Source: Triplophysa rosa (lineage: Eukaryota > Chordata > Actinopteri > Cypriniformes > Nemacheilidae). Taken from it: a DNA stretch of 64,000 nucleotides. The notes under the pieces are model-generated. The model was not told where the DNA came from, ran no database searches, and saw only the letters and a program-made list of their open reading frames with translations. Positions 1 through 11,919 of this stretch are shown here, one piece after another. The stretch's first letter is position 1. Each line of letters starts with the position of its first letter. Where the stretch lies: contig NC_079891.1 of the NCBI RefSeq assembly GCF_024868665.1, positions 34,941,077 through 35,005,076 on the forward strand. Reading direction: 5' to 3'. The translations under genes and the position numbers were made by a program.

Positions 1-165
1 CTCACACACACACACACACACACTCTCTCTCTCTCTTCCTCACACACACACACACACTCTCTCTCTCTCTTTCTCACACACACACACACACTCTCTCTTT
101 CTCACACACACACACACACACTCTCTCTCTCTTGCTCACACACACCTATCTCTCTTTTTCTTAAA
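1..165. repeat. Compound CA/CT microsatellite
   Basis: Alternating blocks of (CA)n and (CT)n make up almost all of the first 165 bases. It lies inside an intron of mcc, upstream of the first visible exon. The left end may continue outside the window. Confidence 0.95.
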
Positions 166-406
166 AACAAACTCACTCTCTCGTCTCCTCACACTCTTTC
201 TCCATCTCTCACTCTTTATAGTTCCCTAACACTTTATGAAATGATTCATATCCTCATCCGACAAAACGTTTAGAACTAGCCCTAGCTAAAAATAACCCAT
301 GGTAGTTTTTTGCACATGTGCCGTATATGATATAAATTCCCTCTGATCGCACAGGCGAGCCACAGGTGTTGCTGATAAATGATGTTTGTTGTGTTTGTGA
401 TGTCAG

Positions 407-3400
407 GAGAACAGGCGGGTGAGGAGAGCATCACACAGATGCTGAAGAAAGCTCACGACAGCAGAAAGACGGCAGAAAACGCAGCCAAAGACCTGCTGAT
501 CAGACTGGACGGCAGCTGCGGCGCTGGGTTTGCGGTGGCTGGATGTAGCGTTCAGCCGTGGGAGAGTCTGTCGTCTAACAGCCACACCAGGTGTCAGTCT
601 TATACATTCATGTGTTTATTTACATGTACTGTACATTAAGCAGATGGAATATATCGTGGATATTTTTCAACATTTGTGAATGACGGTTGTGTGTGTGACA
701 CCGTGATGTGAACGCTGTTTGGTATTCCGGTCCAGCGGTTGCCCATGGCAACACACAGTCTCCTCACAGCGCTCTGTGCAGAACATTTCATTTACAACAA
801 ATATCTGTCCAATCACCTGCCTGTCACTCTCAATCCAGCCTTGAGATGCTGAAGTCCACCATCTCACCCACAAACCCATTGAGCTCCAATTGAACCATGT
901 CTTATGGGGGGTCCTCACCATGGGACCTTTTTTCTTGGGTGGGATCAAAAATCTTTTTAAATAGTAAGTAATTGATCTTATCTGCACAAATGTTAGATTT
1001 TTTAAATATTTGTTTAATCATTTAGCTGTGGGACCCCCGTAGGTCTATTTTTTACCTCAGATAGGGGGTCCCTAATGCCTTATGGGGGTCCTGGATCCCC
1101 TGGCCCCCCCCTAAATTCGAGCATTGCTTAAAGGGATAGTTCATCTCCTAAACATCTCTTGTGTTTTACCAGTGAATGAGATTCATTACAACATGAAGGT
1201 GAATAACCTTCGCGTGTCTGTTGTCAGTAAGATGACTTTGTCAGATTGATATAGGATGCTGAAGGATATTGATCAAAAAATGTATCGAATGTGTATTTTA
1301 TCATTGCTTCTGACTATATGAATGCAGAAATGAGATAAACAGACAGATGTTTTGACACGCGCACACAAACAGGAGTGTGTTCAGGAGTTTATTGTATGTG
1401 ACAGTGGGGGGGACGGGGGCTCCGTCTCGATTTCTGATGTCATTTATCAGAGCGCATCAGTGGCTTTCATTTATTTAAATGGAAAATAAATTAATTTGAG
1501 ATTGTAGTAATCATGTTATCATTGCACTGTTGTATAAATCATTACAACGTTTATGACGTTGTGTTCTCAATGCAGTTCTGTTACATATACAGTCCATCCG
1601 CTGAAAAAATTAATAGACCATTTTAAAATCAGTTAAAATGACTATTTGTAGCTGTGTGTTTCTGTAAAATGATTTTTGTTTCATTCTGTGAACTACTAAG
1701 AATATTTCTCCCAAATTTGTGTGCGTGCGTGTGTGTTTGCGTGCATGCGTGTGTGTGTGTGTTCGTGCGTGTGTGTGTGTGACTGTGCCTGTGTGCGTGT
1801 GTGTGTGTGACTGTGCGTGTGGACGGAGATAATGGGAATTGTCATTGTAATGAGGCGGCTGGTTAATTGAGAGTCATTTGCAGGAATATTGTTCACGCTT
1901 CAGTATCATTGTGTGGTTTATTCATGTCAAGGGTTTAAAATGAGCACCAGATGAGAATCAAAAATTGCCTTCGGCAAATAAATGAACACAGTAGGCAAAC
2001 AACGACTGTATTACAGTACTGAGAATCAAACATTTATACACGTTACAGTATTTCATTCAATTCAGTTATATCCATAAAGCGCTTTTCACAATTCTGCATC
2101 GTTGCAAAGCAGCTTAACATACATTCATGCAGTATTTACTCTAGTAAAGAGTAAATTATGAAAAATAAAGAAGCGCGGTTTTATATGACGTACATTCATG
2201 AAACTTACGTTTGTAATCGTACATTTCCATTCATAATACTAGTAAGCGTTGTGTGAGTCTATTGTTTTTCAAAATAACTTTTACAAAACACAATACAGAG
2301 GGATAAATAGTTCAATGTAATTTCTTTTTAATTGTGTCAGAAGTGTGTGTGTGTTTACAGGTTATATGTGTGTGAGCCTCACATGTCCTCACATTGAAAT
2401 ATTATGACAAAGGTCAAGTCATGTTTTCTTTCAGTCTAATGTTTCTGGATTTAGGGGATGAATAAAGGATTGAAAGGTCAACGGAAGTCTATGACCTGAC
2501 CTCACTAATATTGTGTGTTTGTGTGACGTGACGTGTGTAGCACCACCAGCTCTACGGCCAGCAGCTGTGACACAGATTTCTCTAAAGAAGACGAGCAGAG
2601 GTTGAAGGATTACATCCGGCAGCTGAAGAACGACCGCGCCGCTGTCAAACTGACCATGCTGGAGCTGGAGAGCGTTCACATCGACCCGCTGAGCTGTGAC
2701 GTGAAACCTCGCGGTGACTCGCAGAGACTCGACCTGGAGAACGCTGTACTGATGCAGGAGCTCATGGCCATGAAGGTGCACACACATCACTCGTGATGGT
2801 TTAAAGATATCCTTAACCATCATATGGTCCTCGTTTCCTGTTTACACTACTGGTATTAGGGGTCAGTATGACCCCAACAATTGATGAAGTAATTGTATAA
2901 AATATATACATTTTTAATAATACAAATAATATATCATTTTTTTTGTTTACTTCTCATCTATACATTAATGCTGTGTTTTGGGTGATGTGAAGTACTTTTG
3001 TGCCTATTTACCGCAACATTCCTCAACTATACCATTAGCTTGAATGTAAAATATTACATTTTTATGAAAAACATTACTTAAATGATTATCCAAATTTAAT
3101 TTAGTTTTTTTCTGGATATTGATCTAGGTCTTAGGTGTAGAGTTCTGCCATCTGCTGATTAGAGATAAACCTAAAATGATTACAGTAATAAAATAAATTG
3201 TTTTGACCAGCGGAGGGCCATAGAGAGCCATTCATTTTACTGGATGTGAACTGCTCCTATCACAACTTTTGTGATACTTTTAGTGAATTTATGTATATAT
3301 GTATATAAACATTAGAAATAAATATTCTTTCAAATAGTCGAATTTTTTGATGCATTTTGAAACGTCAGTTTTGTAACTCGTGTTTCTGAATATCTCCCTG

Positions 3401-6400
3401 GCCCGTGTGTCTGCGTGCATGCGTGAGTGCGTGCGTGTGAGAGTGTAAGTGCATTTTGAATTGTGTGTGCATGCGTGTGCATGTGTGTGTGTGCACGCTT
3501 GTATACGTGGTTTACAAATGTGTGTGATGACATGTGTATAGCAATGTAAACACACTTCCTGTGTCGTTGAAAACTAAATCGCAAAAAAAAAAAACATGTT
3601 CTGTGACGGTAAGGTTTAGGGATAGGGTTAGGGAATAGAATATACAGTTTTACAGTATAAAAATCATTACGTGTATGGAGAGTCCTTGTAAACCACATAT
3701 ACAAGTGCGTGCGTGCGTGGCCATGAGCATATGGGCTCTAGTACCAGGCCTTCATTTCTGTATGAAAATTTTCAGATTTATGCCGGATTTATAGATTTTG
3801 TTTTGTTTTACAAATGACATTTTTTTTATTTTTTAGCATTTCCCATTCATTTTCAATTGGGGTCATATTGCGCCCCAAATACCAGATTAATTAAATTCTT
3901 TTTGACATACCTTCAGAACAACCGAATCAAGCCCAGTTTTTTTATGTGAATCTAGATAGGACATGTAGAAACATAATTTCACTGAGATGAAGGGAACAAT
4001 TTTTTTTACTAAGGTAAACTTGATTGGGGTCATATTGACCCCAAGGAGAGGTTGAGGGTTAAGACTGACATATTCATGCCAAATGAAAAAAGATATAGGT
4101 TTTGCTATCAATGCTCCATTAGCTGACCTACAGCAACTTATCAGTAAACATGGATCTGTCTGTTTGTCGTGCAGGAGGAGATGGCGGAGCTGAAAGCTCA
4201 GCTGTATCTCTTGGAGAAAGAGAAGAAAGCTCTTGAGCTGAAGTTGAGCACGCGTGAGGCTCAGGAACAGGCGTATCTGGTTCACATCGAGCATCTGAAG
4301 TCAGAGGTGGAGGAACATCAGGAACAGAGACGCAGATCGCTCGGCAGCAAAGACAAGAGCAGAGTAAATATGATTTACATTACATTCAGCACAAAGTGTA
4401 GACTTGTTCAACCATCGGTTACAGATTTCTCAAACTAACAGAGAAAAGAGATCAGATCAGAAATCATACTGACAGAAGATGACTGGAGAGAATGTGATTC
4501 CACACAAAAAACACCTGTCAACTGTAATGTATTCATTTATGGATATTAATATAATATTATGTATACTAATATACATAATAGTGTTTGTTTGTTTATTTAT
4601 TTGGTTTATTTAAATAGAGACAGATACGATATAGACGGTTTCAACGGCAACAACTTAAACAAACATTATGTGGCCCAAACTTTACTTTAATAACTGTTGA
4701 ATTGGTTTCATTAATTTAATACAATAAACTATGAATATAAATTAAATATAAAATAAATTGTTCGATTAGAACCAGACACAGACTGGAAGTTAACTTCGGG
4801 CCAATGAAACCATCTACAGATCAAACTAACAACCAACCAATGTAGGTATCAGTGTTTGTAGCTAATGTCCAACAACATGTGTTTATATTAGTATTTCATA
4901 TAAGAAAATTCTTACTTTAAGTTTATAATATTTACTCCAGTAAAGTATAGTAAAGTATTTTTCCATTTTGGCTTTGCGTGCTGAAGAAATGTAAAGCCAA
5001 CGTGAAAGAATGCTTTACTATTCTTTATAATATTTACTCCAGTAAACTTAAAGCAGTTCAATTCCTCGATACTATGGTGTTTTTGAACCTTACTATAGTA
5101 AATATTGAAGCACACTACTGTATTATGTAATATAGTCATTTAGTGTATAGTAGTTGATGTATTATGGTATGCTACAATTTACTAGGGATGCACCGATCCG
5201 ATACTCTGGATCAGAATTGGGTCTTTTTTGCTGGATCGGGTCTCGGACTGACGGGTTCCATTCAAATCCGATCCGTTGCGTTACCCGTGGATGTTACTCA
5301 TAAGCTTCAAAACCGACTAACTATCTGGAAATAGTGCACTGTATTCCACGTCATGTATATTTAATACAATTATGATACAATAAAATTATAATATAAATTA
5401 ATATGAACATAACTAATGTTATTTATATAATTAGATTATTATATTATTGATATAATTTATATGATTAGACACTTGCCAAACACAAACCGGTAGATAAGTG
5501 CAGTCCAGTCGCACGCGTCCGATGAAACGGTCAATATGACATGAGGTCTTTGAGGTTGTATAGGGATATGTAGTGCATGACTGTGACGTATGACAGCGGT
5601 GAGAATTCAGTGACTCTCGTCTGTCTGAGATTTGACAACATCAGAAATCCTCCAGCAGTCAGAAGATTTTCTCTATCTCTCCGTCAGAAGCTCTGGTGAA
5701 TTATTGAAGAGAATCTTGACTCAGTGTTTCACCTCTGTCTGTCTCTCTCTCTTGGTTTGAGTTCTTCGCTCTTCTCAGCTGAAATAGGAAAAAAGACAGA
5801 ATTTTAAATAAACTGCACATCTCTTGTTTTTGTAATAAGGTTTAAATCCGTTTGCAGTTGAAATGGGATGACTGAAGGCCTCTATAAAAACATTTCAGAG
5901 AATGAAAACAACAAAAGTAACATTTAAAGATCTATAATGTCCCCGTGATCCGGAAGTTGCGATCGTTTTTATATCTGTATTTTGACACATAGTGGGCGTG
6001 GCTTTTGTCTTTCTCTGAGATTTGATTGGATGTATAAAAACAGCCGTTGCATTTTGAAATGGAACTGGCAGCAGACTGACAGTTGAAGGGGAGGAGTTAA
6101 CAGATGCTCCGCCCAAGCCATCTAACATGTCATTTCAGATGGATAGTCACTACATGACTGAAGGTCATTTTCAGATTTTAACTGGAGATTATGAGGGCAC
6201 ACGAATTTTAAAAAGTGAACGACCCACATTGATAAACTATTTACAATAAACGCTGCAATATTTCATGAAAAAATAAGAATTGTCATTTTTAATTTCACTG
6301 GGACTTTAACTTTTATTGTGATTTTAAATAATTTTCCTTTAAAGGTACAGTGTGGGATGTTTTGTATGATCTATTAACAGAAATGCAATATAACATACAA

Positions 6401-8512
6401 AACTGTGTCTTTAGATGTGTATAAAAACCTTACGTAATGAAAAGTTATGTTTATATTACCTTAGAATAAACCAGTTGTATCTACATAGGGAGCGGGCCTA
6501 TCTACATGGAATTTGTTATGTTGCGCAGCCATGTTTTGTACAGTAAGCTCTAACGGACAAACAGCTCTACAGAGCGCGTTTCGTATATGTTGGTCTTCGT
6601 GTGTGTTTTTAGACGCAGCTTGCGTCATCACTGAGTTGAAGACGCACAAAGTAGTAAGTCGTAGTACGGAGAGGAGGAGGAGTCGTCATCGTCTAGCTGA
6701 AGCAATTGATTGTTCAGTCTTAGAAGTTTTGATAAAATGGAGGACCATGCGTGTTGTGCACAAGCGCCGACAGAGCGTGAATCTCCGTCGTCAAAGAAGC
6801 GCAAACGTGATGCTGCCAGACGAATTAGAGACAAACGGCGGCAGAAATCCAGGATAAACATCGGTGTATCTATTACCAGATGGAAGGCACTGTTGAGAGA
6901 CAAATGTTTTCAAGGCGACGCCGAAGTTGCCTGTTTTCTGCTAGACTGGTAAGATAATTCAACATTTTCAATGTTTCCACTTTTTCAATGTTTACCAAAC
7001 AACTGTTTTGTTGAAACGGTAACGTTAGCATTTTATACCAATGGCCATATAACCTCCGAATAATAATGTTTTTCCGTCCCTGCAGTACGTACTCCGGTTG
7101 TTCCTGACTTTACAAAGGGGGAGACAAACGTCTACTAACTTACACCTAACTGCCTATGTCACTGTCAGATCAAACGCTTTGAACAGCGTTGCTATTTAAG
7201 ATTAGCTAACTTTAGTTACTTCACTACTCTCAGCGTGTACTAGATAGCACGCAAGAAATATATCTAATTATAGAATTGTAACAGTAACTTGCGCAACAGA
7301 ATACATGTTAAATGATTAATTACGTTAATATATTGCCTTACCTTTGAAAAGAAACATCGTTGCTTGTATCACTGCTATCCGCTGTCTCGGTAGACGACAT
7401 CTTTTTTTACTGTTGCGGCCACCGTCGTACTTAGAAAGGGAAGGGTGAGCAAATGACTCAGAGATTCGTTGCAAAACTATAATACAACGCTAGTGGCCGC
7501 TGATTTTCAAGAACTGCGCCTTTAAAGACATGTAAGAAGGTAAAATTAAGTATTAAAAAATAACAAATAAGAAATGAAATGCTCTTATGGCATGAAGATT
7601 AGTTGTAGGGCTCAAATCATGTTGATATTTACAGTCTTGTTTAGGTTTTTAAATATAGCTCTTCATCAACAATGATTTATATGATCAGGGCGACCTGTCG
7701 TCTTGCAAATACAAGGCTGTACAGTATCTGCTTTCTGAGCAGTTTTGAAACATTGTGCTTTTAAAGTTGTAAAGTCCCGCAACGTAAAGAATAAACATCA
7801 CATAATGCAAATAGGTTGTCATAAAATAAGAATATACAGTATGAGCTGAATAACTCAGTTTTGACAAACATGTCAGATTGAACCTTATGATGGAATTGTG
7901 ATGTCTGTTATAAATGGATGTGGACTGGTGTCTGAGGTGAAGAGTTTTCCGTCTGTGATATTTCAGATCAATTAAAGGCAGTGCTCAAGATCAACTCCAG
8001 CCAAATGATTGTGTGCGTGTGCGTGTGTGCGTGTGCGTGTGCGTGTGTGCGCGTGCGCGTGCGTGCGTGCGTGTGCGTGTGTGCAGGTTTCTTTACATTA
8101 TGTCCCTACAAGGATGGTAAATGTCTAAACCATCTGCCTTGTATGATAATTATTAATGAAACTTATTTGACCGAGATAGGTTAAAGGTGATGGTGAGGGG
8201 ATACCACATACAGATCGAACAGTATAAAAATGTTTATTTCTATGTGTGTGTGTGTTTGTAAAGGGAAGCAGACGCCCTCTTGTGGTTCTTCATATTTGCA
8301 CTTGAATGATTTCTCATCCTCTATCTCTCTCTGTCTGTTAGATGAAGTCTGACCTGTGACAGTCAGTGCTGAACAGATGTTGTGTAAATGTTTTTTTCAG
8401 CTGAATGTAATAAATCTTGTGTGTTGACTGAAGGAGGTCTTGAGGTTACTGTTAGTTTGTTATTTACCAACATTCATCAGTGACTGTTAGATTATTAATG
8501 TCTCTCTCTTTC

Positions 8513-8574
<62 letters not shown>

Positions 8575-9483
8575 GTGGTGGCATGGCTGTCTGTGGTGCC
8601 GTGTGCGCTGCCGGTGTCTGGTGGTGCTGTCTGTTGTGCGCGTTGCGTGTTGCTGTGTGTGCGTTGCGTGTCTGTGTGCTGTGTGTGTGTGCGTGGTTTG
8701 TGTGTGTGTGTTGCGCGTGCGTGGTGTGCGCGCGGTGTGTGGCGTGTCTGTGTGTGCGTGCGTGCGTGTCTGTGTGTGTGTGTGTGTGTGCATGTCTTGT
8801 GTGTGCGTGTGGTGTGCCTGTCTGTGTGTGTGTGCGTGCTTGTCTGGTGTGTGTGTGTGTGCTGCATGTCTGTGTGTGTGCGTGTGTGTGTGCATGTCTT
8901 GTGTGTGTGTGCGTGCTTGTCTGTGTGTGTGTGTGTGTGTGTCTGTGTGTGCTCGTGTGCGTGTCTGTGTGTGTGCGTGTCTGTGTGTGTGCATGCATGT
9001 CTGTGTGTGTGTGTGTGCGTGTCTGTGTGTGTGCATGCATGTCTGTGTGTGTGCATGCATGTCTGTGTGTGTCTGTCTGTGTGCACTTGTGCGCGCGTGC
9101 GTGTGTGTGTGTGTGTGTTCAGGACTCGGGTGATTCTCCTGCGATCAGTCTGTCTGATGTGAGAACTCTGAGTGACAGTGACCTCGCCGCTGAGCTCACC
9201 AGCGCTCTCAGGAGGTGACGCACCACATTTACATGACATTACATTCATACATTCCCACCAGATGCTGTTTTCTGAAAGAGAAGATCAGAATAAGACATGC
9301 AGAAGAATTGAAGTCTATTTAGATTTGATGTGTGCGTTTGTTTCAGAGAGAAGAAGTTGAAGTCTCGTGTGCAAGAGCTGGTCGCTGCGCTAGAAAGACT
9401 CACAAAGAGCAGTGAAGTCAGACATCAGCAGTCTGCAGAGTTTGTCAATGACCTGAAGAGAGCCAACAGGTAACACACACACA

Positions 9484-9523
<40 letters not shown>

Positions 9524-10484
9524 AAACCATTTTTACAGCATTTATTGATCAAAGTTCATGTTAATTCTTTTTTCATTTTATTGTACAATTTGACTTGACA
9601 AGTATTATGATGCATGTCAGGGTTCAGCTTATCTCTGACTTTCTTACTTCCACAGAAAACAAAAGAAGATATTTTGAAGAATGTTGTTAACTGGCCCCCA
9701 TTCGCTTGCATTGGTTTTGTGTGAAGGGGGCTGTGCTGTTCAGTTACCAACATTCTTCAAAATATCTTCTTTTGTCTTCTGCAGAAGAAATAAAGAAAGT
9801 CATAAAGTTTTGAAATGACAAGAGCGTGAGGAAATGATGAAATTGAAGAATTTTAATTTTTGGTTGAACTATCACTTTAAATCCTTTAAGTCTTTAAATC
9901 TCAGCAGCGTTTTTTTCAACGACAGATTTATTCCATTTTTATTTGTTTACATACAGAGGGTTTAGGTCGTTTTTAAAAGTTATTTGTTTTTGAAGCAAAT
10001 CTCTTAAATTTGTTGCATTTGTTTATTTTATTTTGTGATCCAGTCGTAATCACGAACACTTTGAATCTTCATTGTGACCGATTTGATGTTAGAATTTGCA
10101 TCACATTTTTACACATACAAATGTCACGTATTTTAACCAACGAAAACATTTATTCACAATTTTTATGTTTCACGGTTTCTTTATTTTCTAGTAACTTCTG
10201 ATCAATTTTGACCATTTAAAGCATTTCTCACTCTCTCGGATTATTTGCGTAAAACACTGACCTAGAAAGCTGATGTCGAGTGTGTGTCGTGTGTGTTGTG
10301 CAGTAATCTGGTGGCGGCGTATGAGAAAGCAAAGAAGAAACATCAGAATAAACTGAAGAAGTTAGAGTCTCAGATGATGGCGATGGTGGAGAGACACGAG
10401 ACGCAGGTGAGGATGCTGAAACAACGCATCGCTCTTCTGGAGGAGGAGACGTCTCGACCGCACACCAATGAGACATCGCTCTGA
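407..10484 (+). CDS. mcc: mcc, 3' half: colorectal mutant cancer protein (MCC scaffold), six exons
   Basis: Coding exons seen: 407-590, 2541-2775, 4175-4363, 9123-9214, 9347-9469 and 10304-10484. All have AG/GT borders and matching phases; about 334 residues are encoded and the 5' exons lie left of the window. The protein is mostly heptad-rich coiled coil (for example EEMAELKAQLYLLEKEKKAL in exon 3 and the LKRANS-NLVAAYEKAKKKHQ junction of exons 5 and 6). It ends RPHTNETSL, where ETSL is a class I PDZ-binding motif. This tail and the preceding LESQMMAMVERHETQVRMLK match vertebrate MCC as I know it. MCC is a cytoplasmic and membrane-associated scaffold linked to Wnt/beta-catenin and NF-kB signalling and cell migration through PDZ partners such as Scribble. 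A further short exon between 4363 and 9123 cannot be excluded, but the phases join without one. Confidence 0.93.
1718..1822. repeat. Degenerate GT-rich microsatellite
   Basis: Imperfect (GT)n with GC and CT interruptions inside an mcc intron. A similar weaker GT-rich stretch lies near 3400-3500. The rest of the 591-2540 and 2776-4174 introns shows only AT-rich sequence and small repeat fragments, such as a TTAAAGGGATAGTTCA MITE end near 1130. Confidence 0.85.
5177..5290. mobile_element. hAT-like element end (fragment)
   Basis: The stretch starts TAGGGATGCACCGATCCGAT, a form typical of hAT-family ends in fish genomes. No matching inverted terminus or 8-bp target duplication was found nearby, so it looks like a truncated copy in the 4364-9122 mcc intron. 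Confidence 0.4.
5923..6309 (-). mobile_element. TTAA-type MITE, family A, copy 1
   Basis: This non-autonomous element of about 390 bp has ends TTAAAG...GTCCCCGTGA and TTTCACTGGGACTTTAA, which are inverted versions of each other. The same sequence recurs at 33887-34293, 41888-42303 and, truncated, at 56132-56398. It has no coding capacity. It sits in an mcc intron. Confidence 0.75.
6339..7525 (+). mobile_element. Candidate ~1.2 kb TTAA-flanked element with a small coding piece
   Basis: The left end reads TTAAAGGTACAGTGTGGGAT and the right end, inverted, reads TTAAAGGCGCAGTTCTTGAA. They share TTAAAGG..CAGT next to TTAA on both sides, as expected for elements that target TTAA. Inside, on the plus strand, is an open frame with a basic KKRKRDAARRIRDKRRQKSR block. 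The terminal match is short, so the limits are tentative. Confidence 0.45.
6710..6952 (+). CDS. Repeat-borne ORF fragment, basic KRKR / DAEVA-FLLD type
   Basis: This 80-residue frame contains SPSSKKRKRDAARRIRDKR followed by QKSRINIGVSITRWKALLRD and DAEVACFLLDW. Similar 'basic block, RW, DAEV-FLLD' modules are, to my recollection, common in uncharacterised teleost proteins that recur many times per genome, so a repeat-derived exon is likely. The last codons CTAGACTG run straight into GTAAGAT, a good splice donor, suggesting it was the first exon of a longer gene. No continuation was identified. The function is unknown; the basic block could bind nucleic acid. It lies in sense orientation inside an mcc intron. 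Confidence 0.4.
   Translation: MFSLRSFDKMEDHACCAQAPTERESPSSKKRKRDAARRIRDKRRQKSRINIGVSITRWKALLRDKCFQGDAEVACFLLDW
8009..8085. repeat. GT/GC-rich microsatellite
   Basis: Repeats of GTGTGC and GCGTGC over about 75 bases within an mcc intron. Open frames across it are low-complexity artefacts. Confidence 0.85.
8521..9118. repeat. 600-bp (TG)n-derived tract ending at an mcc splice acceptor
   Basis: Pure (TG)n over about 50 bases at 8521-8572 passes into a long degenerate TG/TC/GC tract. Near 8990-9070 a longer unit containing GTGCATGCATGTCTGTG recurs. The tract stops at TTCAG, immediately before the mcc exon at 9123, so the 3' splice site has TG repeats instead of a normal pyrimidine tract. Several 180-250 codon frames on both strands are repeat artefacts, not genes. 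Confidence 0.95.
9472..9521. repeat. (CA)n microsatellite just after an mcc splice donor
   Basis: (CA)n starts within a few bases of the donor GTAACA that ends the exon at 9469. It is complementary to the TG tract on the other side of the exon pair 9123-9469. Confidence 0.95.
9648..9878. mobile_element. Hairpin-forming MITE
   Basis: The arm AAAAGAAGATATTTTGAAGA near 9659 is repeated inverted near 9750-9775. The right end, GTTGAACTATCACTTTAA, has the TTAA-adjacent form of a widespread fish element whose copies also occur at 43179-43571 and 63236-63643. There is no coding sequence. It lies in the last mcc intron. Confidence 0.6.
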
Positions 10485-10667
10485 TACACAACAGCTCCGG
10501 ATCATAACACACCTTGACTACAAACCCAAAGACACCTGACACAGCCAATGAGACGTCTGTAATGACCAATGGCAGCAGTGCAGAACGGCGCTCTGACATC
10601 AGACAACAATCAGCGCACATACACGCGTGAGCCGTGAGTCATGTGACAGCTGTCAGTCAAGCTTTGG

Positions 10668-10673
10668 AATAAA
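10668..10673 (+). terminator. Possible mcc polyadenylation signal
   Basis: This is the first AATAAA after the mcc stop, about 185 bases downstream. Other AATAAA hexamers follow, and mammalian MCC has a long 3' UTR, so this may not be the main site. Confidence 0.35.
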
Positions 10674-11395
10674 AAATCCTGTATCGTCGATGATGAAAAT
10701 GACTTTTTCAGCTAAAACATATGTAATGAAAGGACAGTATTAGTGTAATATTTGTTATTATATGACAGTATTGGGCTTCACTCTTCTTCCACACGATCTC
10801 GGAGCGATCCAGTCCATCACAACCTTCCAGACACATTCACTTACATTTACTCGAGAGTAGAGCCTGAAAAATGTGCTGTACTGAAGCTCCTCCATCACTT
10901 TGTGTGAGACACACATCACTGTACGCTGATAATATTCACCAATATTTACATCTAGACCCATACAGATGCTTATGTTGAAGTGCCTGAACATTCGACGCAG
11001 AACAGTCTGCTAAACCAACTCTTCTTTTCATGCTTCACAGATGAAAGTAAGTCATGATGTGTTGGAGCGATAGAAAGTTAATAATGACGTGAGTTTTATT
11101 ACATTTCGGTTCCTCTGAGACGGTTTTCATCGCTCATCGGTTTCGATGGTGGCAACAATATTAACAGAGACGCTCGCGGACGTATCGATCTCCCCGAGGC
11201 TTCACATTATTCTACAGTCTGTCCTCAGAGCGACCGAGACGCTTCTCATCATGTTCACATCATGTTCACCTGTGGAACAAACTGCACAATAGTGTCAGAA
11301 ACATGCGTTTCATCCCAAAATTCAATCAAAAAAAAAGTGCATTTTTAAGACGGATATGATGAGTTTGCATTGTGATTTATTTCATGACTTAATCT

Positions 11396-11919
11396 ACACT
11401 GCAAAAATGTTTTCTTTCCGCAGTATTTGATGTTCAAATGTTTTTTTTTAAATCTTGCATCAACTTACATTTATTTACTTTAGAAGCAAAGTGACCTACG
11501 ATAAAAAGTTTTGCTTTCTGAAAAAAAAGTAAGCAAAATGTATGCCTCAAAAATATAAACCTGAATAAAGTTTGACCTCTTTACACTTTAAAAACTGCGT
11601 CTAGTGAAGAACCACTAAACCTTGTGCAGTCCATTTATGTCTTTAACGAATTCAACACAAAATGACCCTTAATGTGTAAAAAGTCCATAACACAAAAATG
11701 TGTTATTTAACACAATAAGTGTCACGCAAACTATTGTGTTTGGGAGAGTGAAGTTCTTAGTTCAGGTTTTTCGGCAGATATTTCTCGTTTTACACATAAT
11801 CTTGCTTTTGGTCATATCATAGGTCATCTTGCTTCTAAATGTATCTTGATTTAAGAATGTTTCGATATTTGGACGTCAAGACAAAAATGCTAAGTTAGAA
11901 ATGTATTGTTTTTGCAGTG
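11396..11919. mobile_element. Non-autonomous element with CACTGCAAAAA termini
   Basis: The left end CACTGCAAAAATG and the right end TTTTTGCAGTG are inverted repeats of about 11 bases, 524 bp apart. The same termini bound 48078-48534. No clear target-site duplication was found. Confidence 0.45.

Noticed and set aside
8464..9248. Several 180-250 codon open frames on both strands (Cys/Val-rich or His/Thr-rich)
   Set aside because: They are translations of the TG/CA repeat tract, which lacks stop codons in most frames.
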